A DNA stretch of 64,000 nucleotides, from contig JAQISU010000070.1 of NCBI GenBank assembly GCA_029339505.1, positions 4,384,001-4,448,000 on the forward strand, written 5' to 3'. The stretch is from Unio delphinus. Taxonomy: Eukaryota > Mollusca > Bivalvia > Unionida > Unionidae. The position numbers were made by a program, and so were the translations under genes. Shown in pieces: positions 23,982-32,156 of the stretch; position 1 is the stretch's first letter, and each line of letters begins with the position of its first letter. The notes beneath the pieces are model-generated. The model did not search any database. It was not told where the DNA came from and saw nothing but the letters and a program-made list of their open reading frames with translations.

Positions 23982-24008
23982 GATGGTTCTAATAGCCGAC
24001 ACTTGATG

Positions 24009-24043
24009 ATATATATCTTAAGCACGGACGTGAAGGAAAACAT
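24009..24043 (-). promoter_or_regulatory. Shared promoter module, copy 1 (motif + TATA)
   Basis: On the minus strand ATGTTTTCCTTCACGTCCGT is followed within a few bases by GATATATAT, about 30 bp ahead of the ATG at 23981. The same module is at 24899-24936 and 25396-25432. Confidence 0.7.
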
Positions 24044-24089
24044 TCCTTACACTCACTTTTCATATTATATACTATTCACAAAACATACA

Positions 24090-24240
24090 ATCTACCATCC
24101 ACACAAACGGGGAAGCAGCCAAAACGAACCACATAATTTACTATCCAATATCATACCATCTACCATCCACACACACGAGGAAGCAGCCAAAACAAACCAC
24201 ATAATTTACTATCCAATATCACACAATCTACCATCAAAAA
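24090..24240. repeat. ~70-bp tandem duplication
   Basis: Two units containing CTACCATCCACACA(A/C)AC(G)GGGAAGCAGCC and CATAATTTACTATCCAATATC, with the beginning of a third. Confidence 0.88.
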
Positions 24241-24319
24241 TAGTCAGTGTTTATAATCACGCTACTCCTCTCTCATACTAATTCACAAATTGAACAGTCT
24301 CTTTTCTAGACATTTGGTT

Positions 24320-24335
24320 AGCCCTAAGAAGGGCT
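24320..24335 (-). terminator. Histone-like 3' stem-loop (a)
   Basis: Minus strand AGCCCTTCTTAGGGCT: 6-bp stem, 4-nt loop, preceded by A-rich AACA and followed by AACCAAA and, after about 12 nt, the purine-rich GAAAAGAG. This is close to the histone mRNA stem-loop consensus (6-bp stem, UUUC-type loop, ACCCA after it, purine-rich downstream element). Loop differs here (TCTT). Confidence 0.55.
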
Positions 24336-24846
24336 GTTTTTTTTTAAAACTTCAAAATGCACCTGTCTAATGCTGATATCTTCCAGGTCTAGCCCCGCAC
24401 ACACATCTTCTACTCCAATCATTCTTCCAATTGACTCTTGTGATTGGGAGTGCAGAGGAAGCTTGAGTGGCTTCACTATCCCAATCTTACGTTTGAGGGA
24501 TAATGAAAGCCTGTTCACGTCTTCCTCTATACCGCAAGCGTGGATGAAGTTGTGGTTGTTGCGGTTGGGGTTGTGGTTGTTACGACCGGGGCTGTGACTG
24601 GTTGGCGAACTGATTCTGGTTGTGGAGGCGTCCTCACTTCAGGTTACACGTGACAGACTTCAACCATCATGAGGTGAGGCAAGATCGGTCTTCTCTTGTC
24701 CTCGTTTTTCTTATTTTTTTTCTCTCCTTCTGTTCTTCTTCAATTCTGGTCTGTTCTTCTAAGGCCTCCATAGCCAGCTCGTCCAGGAGACGTCTAGCAT
24801 GCTCCAGGTGCATCTGAAACTCCCTAAGCTTGTTGAGTCTACTCAT
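24324..24846 (-). pseudogene. Accessory gene with coiled coil, hairpin 3' end
   Basis: The ATG at 24846 opens a 59-aa frame (MSRLNKLREFQMHLEHARRL, then a Glu/Gln/Lys-rich coiled coil) ending at 24667; a different frame continues through an Asn/Pro/His-rich linker to SLSLKRKIGIVKPL and VCAGLDLEDISIRQV and stops at 24324. I infer one frameshifted gene. Its promoter is the module at 24899-24936. The end coincides with a histone-like stem-loop (24320-24335). The N-terminus MSRLNKL resembles MCSRLAKL of the next gene, so these two are probably paralogues. Function unknown. Confidence 0.45.
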
Positions 24847-24898
24847 CTTCTTTGAGTTGATGGGCCAACGATATATATCCAGACTGACGAGTGCTTCT

Positions 24899-24936
24899 CT
24901 ATATATGGGACAAGCGCGGACGTGAAGGAAAACACC
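24899..24936 (-). promoter_or_regulatory. Shared promoter module, copy 2 (motif + TATA)
   Basis: Minus strand GTGTTTTCCTTCACGTCCGC then, after CTTGTCCC, ATATATAG; about 50 bp ahead of the ATG at 24846. Nearly identical to copy 1 over 20 bases. Confidence 0.75.
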
Positions 24937-25180
24937 CCCTATGATAAAAAACTTACATTAGCAAAACACGCTGACCTGAAAGAAACACTCGCTCACGTTT
25001 TACTTTACTCGCATGAATTATAAATTTAATAAGTTACTGGAAAATATACGTTGTGATTTTAGACGCACTTCAAACAAAAGTAAAAGAGACTGTGATCATA
25101 GACTCACTTCTATTTTTTTTCTAACTTCCTCACATACCATTAGCATATTGAATTATTAATTATTTTCGAGAATATTGGGT

Positions 25181-25196
25181 AGCCCTGAAAAGGGCT
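25181..25196 (-). terminator. Histone-like 3' stem-loop (b)
   Basis: Minus strand AGCCCTTTTCAGGGCT: perfect 6-bp stem, loop TTTC, preceded by ATAAAAC and followed by ACCCA. It matches the core of the replication-dependent histone mRNA hairpin. It lies 83 bp after the stop of the short frame at 25279. Confidence 0.7.
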
Positions 25197-25278
25197 GTTT
25201 TATTTGTGTGTGCACGAGGAATGATGGCAATCTTGTATCATCTAAGATTGAGTCCTAGTCTGGAAACAGGCTTTGGCA

Positions 25279-25341
25279 TCAGACTTTGATACGATGAAGA
25301 TTGACATAAGCTTCGTTTAGCTTGGCTAGTCTTGAGCACAT
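25279..25341 (-). pseudogene. Truncated accessory gene (MCSRLAKL)
   Basis: Downstream of promoter module 3 the first ATG (25341) opens only 20 codons, MCSRLAKLNEAYVNLHRIKV, then stops; a second frame continues a little further. The N-terminus resembles the gene at 24846. With a promoter before it and a histone-like hairpin after it, this looks like a decayed paralogue. Confidence 0.4.
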
Positions 25342-25395
25342 CTTCGTAAGAGGATGAGTCAAACAATAGATAGTCAAACTGGAGACTACCCCTGT

Positions 25396-25432
25396 TTTAT
25401 ATGGTTCAAGCGCGGACGCGATAGAAAACACC
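25396..25432 (-). promoter_or_regulatory. Shared promoter module, copy 3 (motif + TATA)
   Basis: Minus strand GTGTTTTCTATCGCGTCCGC, then CTTGAACC and ATATAAAAC, about 55 bp ahead of the ATG at 25341. The stretch 25495-25690 beyond is low-complexity CAAATAACAAACAA sequence. Confidence 0.75.
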
Positions 25433-25690
25433 TCTCTACGTTTTAAGGTTGAAAACGTTAGGATAGTTTGATGTGAGGGAGAGAAAGAAGTCAAAGAGCA
25501 TCTATATTAATAAAAATGTAAAACAAACGACAGACGCATTGGTTTCAAAACACAACATTATTATTCAAATAACAAACAACTAACAAAACACAATTTTTTT
25601 CAAATAACAATCATTTCAGTATTTTCAACTAACAAACAATTTTTTCTTCAAATAACAAACATTGTTTTTCAATAACACCAATATATTATT

Positions 25691-26257
25691 TTATTTTTGA
25701 CATGGTTGACAGCGTTGACAATTAAATTGAGATTTCCACTGATGGAAGTCACTGGGCCATAGATGTAAACTATGTTTCCTACCTAAAGACAACAAAAAGC
25801 CATAATAGTCACAATGGTCACAAAACCATCGATCTACTTTGTCATCGTTTCGAGACGGATGACGATCAAAATAAGTCACTAAATGTTATAAAGAATATCC
25901 AAGACTGCGATGATGCAAAAAATAGACACAATATTGTCCACACATCAAAGAATCTGCGCCTTGCTATTTCACATTATTGAATCGTGTAATCTGGGCATTT
26001 CTTCTCATAAAGACAATGATATCGTCATCCAAAGGTGGTAATCCATACGAATCAAAATACTCCACACAACCCTGTTGATGAAAGTAGACAGCTACCCAGA
26101 GAGTTCCTAGAAGATGACTGTTATCTGTGTTGATGACATAAGCTTGATTCTCTTGAGGTTTGCGATGAGGTAGTTCATCTTTAGTACACACTAAAGGATT
26201 CCAAGAAGCAGTGTACGAACTACGGTTCAGAAGATAATAAAGTTCCCAGGTATCCAT
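25691..26257 (-). pseudogene. Adenain-like maturation protease of element 2 (inactive)
   Basis: 98-aa open frame from 26257 continuing through two in-frame stops (25964 and one ~65 bp further) to 25691. Landmarks: VCTKDELPHRKP; LGTLWVAVYF, where the catalytic His expected before Trp is Leu (codon 26099-26101 reads CTC); VEYFDSYGLPP; SLMCGQYCVYFL with the catalytic Cys; and YFDRHPSRNDDKV, the usual C-terminal helix. These proteases process capsid precursors at GG sites. Loss of the His and the stops show it is dead. It is the last gene of the capsid cluster. Confidence 0.85.
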
Positions 26258-26284
26258 TTTTTGTTGCCTTGTTTTCTTCTTTCT

Positions 26285-26539
26285 TCACAGGCGATGATAA
26301 GTCATCAATTCGATCCAGACTTTTTGCATGGAAAGGTCTGTCAAGTAACTGTTTGTTTGCTTCGTCTCCTTACTCTGTGCCAAGAGCGCTTCGATGTAAT
26401 CAATCTCTCGAGCAAACAATGGAGGAGAGGAATGATCACGCAAGTCTGTATACCACTGAAGTAACACGGCTTCTTCTGAGATGTGACTCCAAGCTTCGTT
26501 CAGATAATCGTCAAATGTTGCTTCTTGACTCATCATCAT
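26285..26539 (-). CDS. Unknown small protein between capsid and protease genes
   Basis: 84-aa frame starting MMMSQEATFDDYLNEAWSHI, acidic and helical, ending IELMTYHRL. It is 28 bp upstream of the protease and lies in the conserved capsid cluster, so I keep it as a likely gene or gene fragment. No family recognised. The 26540-26727 stretch before it shows no clear frame. Confidence 0.4.
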   Translation of the reverse strand: MMMSQEATFDDYLNEAWSHISEEAVLLQWYTDLRDHSSPPLFAREIDYIEALLAQSKETKQTNSYLTDLSMQKVWIELMTYHRL

Positions 26540-26727
26540 ACATTTATCGTGTTGAATTTGACTGGGAAGATTGATTTAACATCCATAACAATCTTTTTTG
26601 ATCATGTCCCTCATTGTATTCTCCAAGTGTTTGGCAAAACAGGTGACTAAATGTTGTTCCTGTTCTGGCCATCTGGACACTACTTCTTATTTTTGGTCTA
26701 GGGGTCTGCTTTCTCCGTAGCCTTCCA

Positions 26728-28082
26728 TTACATTTCCATTGATTCTCCACTGTTCAAAGAGGGACAAGAGTCTTCCATGGTTTCTAATAGTCTAGAATGA
26801 TGTCTCTCAAACTGTTGATTGCTATGGTATTTATCGAGAATGACATTCACCGTTTCGAGAAGAGCTGCAAACTGAAGTTCCACACGCAGTTGCCCAGATT
26901 TTATAAGGTGGAAATGTCCCTCGTCATTGACTTGGTCTGGAGTGAAATCAAAATCCCACAAAGTGTAACCTCCTGCATAATCGTCGTAGGAAATGCCGTG
27001 GCTGGTGTTGGTTCCTAACTGTCCTATGGCTTCGTACAGCGACAAGTACGACCTCAAGTTATTCTTCTGGTCAAAGTTGGGTTCAAAGGGTCGGGTGCAC
27101 AAAGTTTTGTCATCGCGACTGACTTCGATTTTGGATACTTTGTAGTGCTTAAACTGGAAAGGATTTTCATCCTGGGCACTGTTGAGGGCTGCATTGCTGA
27201 CAATACCAATGACTAAACGTTTGGGTAACTGTCCTTGGAACAGATGATCTTCGATCTTAGATCGGTGTCCAGCGGCAATGGTGAAAGTGTTTACTTCCAC
27301 GCGTCGTATCGGATACTTGGCTGTCGTTCTGCTCAAAGTGTGACTGATGTCATTTCCCACTTTAGGTAACACTTCCACACGACGCACGTATAACCTGGAT
27401 TATTGGATAATTGTTTTGTATTCGTAGGCATGAGCCATCAAATGAAAAGCAATACTGTTACGATTCAGTCTCAAGCTAATATCCACCCCGTTTAGCAAAT
27501 ACTTATCTTGAAACCACATGTCCAAATGCAAACGATCGAACAGTTCTAAACTACGTCCATGCAAAATTTTCTTTCGACGGTCGCTAAAACCCACCTTGTG
27601 AGAATCGTTATCTGCGGTCAAGACTGTGTCGTTAAACTTATCTGTTGTGTCAGGTTTCCATACCAAGCAAGCATCTAGATGTTCTTGGCTTCTTTTCCGT
27701 ACGTCAAGAGATTTTCGAGGTACGCTCGGTAAGGGTAAGTATCAATGCTACTGTTGACCACTTTGGTATTCATGTACAAATCCACATAGCTGAACAAGGA
27801 ATGCATGAAATTGTTGACGGGAGCTACTCGGGCATCGACTTCTGGGACGGAGTTGTCCGTTTTGATCACTTTCAATTTCAAATACAAGTAAGTAACTGCT
27901 GCTCAGATCGATGAAATCTTCGCGTTGCCCTTTGATTGCAAACTCGATGGGAGCTGAATCCGCCAAAGAGGAGACGGGTTGTAATTCGAGCTATTGGGCT
28001 TCTTGCATGGCCATCATCGTGGGGACATTGGAAAGAGATCCATTTCCGACTTGGAACGGGAACAAGATTCTTGGTGCATCAT
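26728..28082 (-). pseudogene. Major capsid protein of element 2 (F54H12.2-like, frameshifted)
   Basis: About 450 codons from ATG 28082. Pieces: DSAPIEFAIKG and DFIDLSSSYL (near 27950), VAPVNNFMHSLFSYVDLY and TYPYRAYLENLLTYG (27840-27690), LDMWFQDKYLLNGVDISL (near 27510), then an open 219-codon piece from 27387 with AKYPIRRVEVNTFTI, QGQLPKRLVIGIV, GYTLWDFDFTPD and LRVELQFA. These are the landmarks of the F54H12.2-like family, the hexon-like double jelly-roll capsid protein of Polintons/adintoviruses. Frame changes near 28010, 27890, 27670 and 27395 break it. It starts 6 bp after the preceding gene. Confidence 0.85.
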
Positions 28083-28088
28083 TTTTTC

Positions 28089-28550
28089 TCAGTCTCTATG
28101 TTTTGCTTTTAATAATAAAAAATGTCTAAATCTCGAACGGTTCTCTTTTCTTCGTCTTTCTAACTTTAGAGGTATGGAGACTTTTGGAAGTGTGACTTCG
28201 TCGTCGCTCTCTGCCTTGTCCTTGCTGTGCCCTTTATAAGCAGGAATGCCAGACGTGGTACCGTTCAGGGCATCTATAGGACTTTCTCGTTGGCCCAAAA
28301 TCTCTTCACCCGTTTGAAGCAAGACATTTTAGCCTGCTCTCAAGAAAGCTCCATTGGGGTTTTGTTTGTCAATGAGGACATTTTGAATAAAATCTTTGCC
28401 GTGAGTCAATGCGGCATCTTTTAAGGCGTGCAATCCTCGTGTCACAATCGGTTTGAAAATAAGGACCACATAACGAATGGCCGATTTAAACATCTCTCTT
28501 AAACCATATCCTCGTTGTCGAGCAACTCCTTGGTATACATGATACATCAC
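28089..28550 (-). pseudogene. pVI/PX-like capsid protein of element 2
   Basis: ATG at 28550, four bases from the end of the minor capsid gene. YQGVARQRGYGLREMFKS and FKPIVTRGLHALKDAALTHG form the amphipathic/hydrophobic N-terminal half typical of this family; an in-frame stop at 28329 separates a polar half ending in basic residues (LKLERRRKENRSRF) at 28089. Family members are thought to act like adenovirus pVI (capsid interior, membrane-active). Confidence 0.65.
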
Positions 28551-28553
28551 TTT

Positions 28554-29331
28554 TCAGTTGTTCGAGAATCGTTTTTGAAAATGGAGTTTCATTGTCACTT
28601 TCCTTTTGGTAAATGGAATATTTTGTCCCAGATCTCCTTTTATAGTAATGTTGACACTGTCAAAATACGCCTCACTGACAGGCAAATAATGAGGATGTAC
28701 AAATTCGCGGTGAACGTGATAAGTATTTCCACCTTCCTCGTCAGCGGTTGCAGCAGAAAGGAATGACAGCAGTAACGGCAAAGATGTGTGTCCGACGACG
28801 TTGTACTCCACCACATTGGAGTACACAAACATGAAGTTGAGTCCTTGGTTCATTTCTACAGGGAATCGAAAATATTTTGCAAGATCCAAGTTACTGGTTA
28901 TGGCTGGTATTTCTTTTTTCTTGACCAACCTGAGCTCCACCTAAAATATCATAGAATTCATAACAAAAGGTGATAGCCATCATTTTATCCTCTGAAAATT
29001 TGATCATTAGTCGATGAGTCACTTTATGGTATTCAAAGATAACACATTTTCTGGCTTTGTCCATGGCTTTACCAAACAAAGTATTGAACCGGGTTGCAAG
29101 TGTAGCCATTAAATGTTGACCACTAAAATAGTAGCGTGTCGGAATGGTTAATAGATAGGTGGACCGATTAGTTTTGGCGTCCTGTGTTGTCATTGTGTCA
29201 CTACCAGTGTTGCGTTTTTCGTTTAAGTGTTGTTGCAATTGCTCGTCATACACTTCTACTGAAAAACTGTTTTGATTTTCGACGATGTTTTTGATTTGTG
29301 TCTGGTGTATCATTTCCACTAAAGCCATTTC
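28554..29331 (-). pseudogene. Minor (penton-type) capsid protein of element 2
   Basis: Reading begins in the middle of the usual N-terminal region (EMALVEMIHQTQIKNI, near 29331), fused in frame to the integrase chromodomain. It continues with IPTRYYFSGQHLMATLATRF and ITFCYEFYDILGG, shifts frame near 28925, then NFMFVYSNVVEYNVVGHTSL, HYLPVSEAYFDSVNI and KVTMKLHFQKRF to the stop at 28554. The second half fits the conserved minor capsid/penton-like protein of Polintons. The first 30-50 residues appear deleted together with the intergenic region. Confidence 0.7.
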
Positions 29332-30173
29332 AATCCAAGAATAAAAAATGGGAGGATATCCTTTCCAACGTACTTTGACTTCTTTGACACGACGTTTTCC
29401 TACTTTACGGATTCTTCGTTCGAGAATGCTTTCAATGTCGTACACGTCGTCTTCTTTTTTAGTGACACGTTGTAACTCAGGCAAATAAAACGTTTCTTTT
29501 AATAATTCTACGTTCATGTCTTCCAATTTATAGACGGTAGGATGACGATCACGCACTCGTTCTTTAACACGAAAGAATTCGGTGGTCCAGTTGGGTAAGT
29601 AACCTTTGTCGAAAGTGCGTTTGGTTTTGCCAATGCGAACCCAATCTCCAGGGGTTAACACTCCACCTTTCTTGGTGACAGCCATTCTCCAATGTTTCTA
29701 TGGTAAGATTGGTTGTAGGCTTGGACTAAGTGCGGTCAAATGTCGATGTACTTGAAAGTCTGTTGATGCATACAATATTTCCACATGCGTTCTTTCATGG
29801 TACGTTGAAAACGTTCCACGATGCTGACTTTGGTTTCAGGATTTTCGGTGGTGAAAAAATGAATGTCACGTTTCTTTAATTCTCGTTGGAAAGCTTGGTT
29901 CAAAAATTCGGTATCTTTGTTGGTTTGCCATCGAAGAGGGCGACGATCACTTTGTTTCGACACCAGTTGCAGGACTCGTACTAACTCTCCGCTTGATTTG
30001 GAAGTCAATGGTACAACCCAGGCAAATTTAGAAAAAACGTCGATGGCAGAAAACAAATATTTGTAGCCACGATTGTAGGTGGTTAATTGAGAGACATCGG
30101 CTAAATCGGCTTGTCATTGATGATCGATATCTTCCACTTTAGTGCGACTTCTGTGAAATTTTCGTCGAGACAT
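29332..30173 (-). pseudogene. Chromodomain integrase of element 2 (inactive)
   Basis: Retroviral-type integrase that would insert the element. From ATG 30173 the frame reads KFHRSRTKVEDIDHQ, stop (TGA in place of Trp), ADLADVSQL (first catalytic Asp), NRGYKYLFSAIDVFSKFAWV, QTNKDTEFLN (the second Asp is Asn), SIVERFQRTMKERMW (catalytic Glu). A TGA at 29736 and a shift near 29690 follow; then GDWVRIGKTKRTFDKGYLPN, and a chromodomain DDVYDIESILERR...VRWKGYPPIFYSWI (29435-29332). The chromodomain then runs without a stop into the minor capsid protein. The N-terminal zinc region is absent. Confidence 0.88.
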
Positions 30174-30360
30174 TCAAACAACATTCACACACAGTATCGA
30201 TGACATCTTTGGAGGCCGTTTTAATGATTTGTTCTTGCATGGTCGGAGAGGCTTTGTACGGGACAGACAACATGTCCCCATGTTTGACTAAACGAGAAGG
30301 TAGTCCTTTCCTTTTCTTTCCTTTGTGGGGTGAATAAGAATGTTTTCTGCGAGGAGACAT
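30139..30360 (-). CDS. Basic core-like protein 2 of element 2
   Basis: 73 aa from MSPRRKHSYSPHKGKKRKGL, strongly basic in the first third, then PSPTMQ-type middle and a helical C-terminus (IIKTASKDVIDTVCECC). It overlaps the integrase start by 35 nt. The N-terminus resembles that of the upstream basic protein (MSPKKRAHH). Small basic proteins of such viruses condense DNA (adenovirus VII/X-like); the assignment is by composition and place only. Confidence 0.5.
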   Translation of the reverse strand: MSPRRKHSYSPHKGKKRKGLPSRLVKHGDMLSVPYKASPTMQEQIIKTASKDVIDTVCECCLNVSTKISQKSH

Positions 30361-30430
30361 CGTTGCTTGTTTGTTCCAAAAATCCATTGACGTCAAAGAC
30401 TTGGTACCCTCTTTTATCTACTTTTTGGAA

Positions 30431-30649
30431 CTAGCAATTCGTCAAAAATGTTACAATGTTTTTCCCAAAATCGCCAAAGTAACCTCCGTTTTGATGACTC
30501 TTCTTTCTCTTTAAACAACTGCGTCTTTTTAAGGGATGACGTCGATGTTTGGCTAAGCGTTTTGTAGGATGACGAGATCGTCTTTTTCTTTTTCCTTTTT
30601 GGACAGCAGAACGGCAATGGTTGTGGTGTGCACGTTTTTTCGGAGACAT
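30431..30649 (-). CDS. Basic core-like protein 1 of element 2
   Basis: 72 aa from MSPKKRAHHNHCRSAVQKGK with about 35% Lys/Arg/His, ending GGYFGDFGKNIVTFLTNC. The GG-Y context is of the kind cut by adenain-like proteases. It is a likely virion DNA-condensing protein. An upstream in-frame extension to 30784 exists, with a different composition; I prefer the internal ATG because the paralogue starts the same way. Confidence 0.5.
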   Translation of the reverse strand: MSPKKRAHHNHCRSAVQKGKRKRRSRHPTKRLAKHRRHPLKRRSCLKRKKSHQNGGYFGDFGKNIVTFLTNC

Positions 30650-30838
30650 AATTAGATGTTTGTCCTGGGTGACAGATTCTTCATCTGGCACTGTCACTAA
30701 CACAGGTTTAAAAGTGACTTTTTTCTCTCGAAGTTGAATTTTACGATCACAATGCATGAGCATAATGGGATGCTTTTTGTACAAGCCTCAAAATCCCAAT
30801 ATGTTTAGTCACGTACATCTGTCCAATGATGGTGTAAA

Positions 30839-31639
30839 TCACAAACTACACACACGTCGTCGTACACCGCTTTCGTACGTAAAAGTTGATAAATCTTTTA
30901 TTCCTGTAGAGGTCGATACGTATCCAGATGAAAGCGTTAGGCTTTTAACTGAATGAGTCTCTCGTGGACATTTAAAGGTGTCACCATACTGTCTTTGTAG
31001 GTATTTTTCGTAAAGTGTCCACAAGGAATCGACAGGTAAACGAAATCCCAGAAAGCAAGTCACTAAAACACACCTTACACGTCGACCCCAATGGATGGGA
31101 CACAGTTCTCGTAATAAGTGTTCGTAATCGTCCACCGTGTGAATGTTTTCATTGATATCCTTCCACGGAATCTGTTTTATCACAAGTGATAAAGGTTGTG
31201 GCACGGTAGTTCTATTTTATACTTTTGTTTGTCGAAGACCATAAGTGTACATTCTGCACAGAATTATTTAAAATCTAAAATAGCGAAAGTGATTAACATA
31301 ACGTGCAATTTCAGACCACTGCCATTCAGGGTAACGGTTGAGAATGATCAAAAAATTTTCAGATGTAAACGAACTAAATTGGAAACAAAGGAAAAAGACA
31401 CCCTTGATCCAGAGAAATCTGACACGTTGGTTGCTTTTTGTCACTTTCCTCTTGTGAATTTCACGACACAAAAGTTCTACAGTCACTAATTGAGATTTTT
31501 CTTCAGCAAGTCCCTGTCAAACTTCCTTGTAGATCTTCTCTTGCAATTCGTTTGGTAATCCTTGAATATTATGTTTTAGAGAGGGTTTATATACTGGACT
31601 AGGTTTGTCTCCAAGCCAAACTGGATTGTTAAACGACAT
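30839..31639 (-). pseudogene. Unknown protein of element 2
   Basis: ATG at 31639 (MSFNNPVWLGDKPSPVYKPS) leads to GLPNELQEKIYKEV, an in-frame TGA, then LVTVELLCREIHKRKV to 31268, a shift, and a second piece 31204-30839 with IPWKDINENIHTVDDYEHLL and RVRCVLVTCFLGFRLPVDSL. LPNEL..KI is reminiscent of an F-box start but too short to claim. It lies 28 bp after the BIR gene. Function unknown. Confidence 0.45.
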
Positions 31640-31666
31640 GGTACAGTATTGTCACTTTCAATCACT

Positions 31667-32156
31667 AAGGTCCCACGAAAGGTAGGTATTGTCAATTAGC
31701 AGACCATCGAGCATGTTCCAGGTAAGCGGAATCCTGTTCCCACTCGTAAATTGACACACCACAACTGAAACACTTGACTTTATCCACCTCGCCGTAAAAG
31801 AAAAATCCGGCACTAGCTAAATCTTCAGGAGTTGGTCCAGGCATATATTTTGGCCATTTATCTTTGAAGGTTTGGAATCGAATTTTAAAGTAACAGTATT
31901 CAGTTCGATGCAGGTACGTTGAAATTTCTAGGTGTCCACGATAACGTGTGGTATCGCTTTCGCATCCCATAGGTTTGACACGTACCGCATCACTTTCCAT
32001 GGTAGAAATAGGGGTGGTAGTCATAGCAAAGTTCCCACGATGTCCTGCTGAATCGCTGAGGTCACAGCATTTGACATCACTGCAATCGCAAGGTATAACA
32101 TTAAACTCCACTTGAGAATCCCCAAATTTGAATGATGTATGTTTAAACCTATTCAT
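31667..32156 (-). pseudogene. BIR-domain (IAP-like) protein of element 2
   Basis: BIR domains bind caspases or related peptides and block cell death. From ATG 32156 the first ~95 residues are Cys/Thr-rich without a known fold; the C-terminal BIR reads RFQTFKDKWPKY, LASAGFFFYGEVDKVKCFSC, GVSIYEWE and LEHARWSAN. Zinc ligands CxxC and His are present, but the codon for the fourth ligand (Cys, seven after His) is TGA (31692-31694); the frame then stays open to 31667. The ATG overlaps the polymerase stop by 8 nt, so it belongs to element 2, not to a host gene. No RING domain. Confidence 0.8.
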
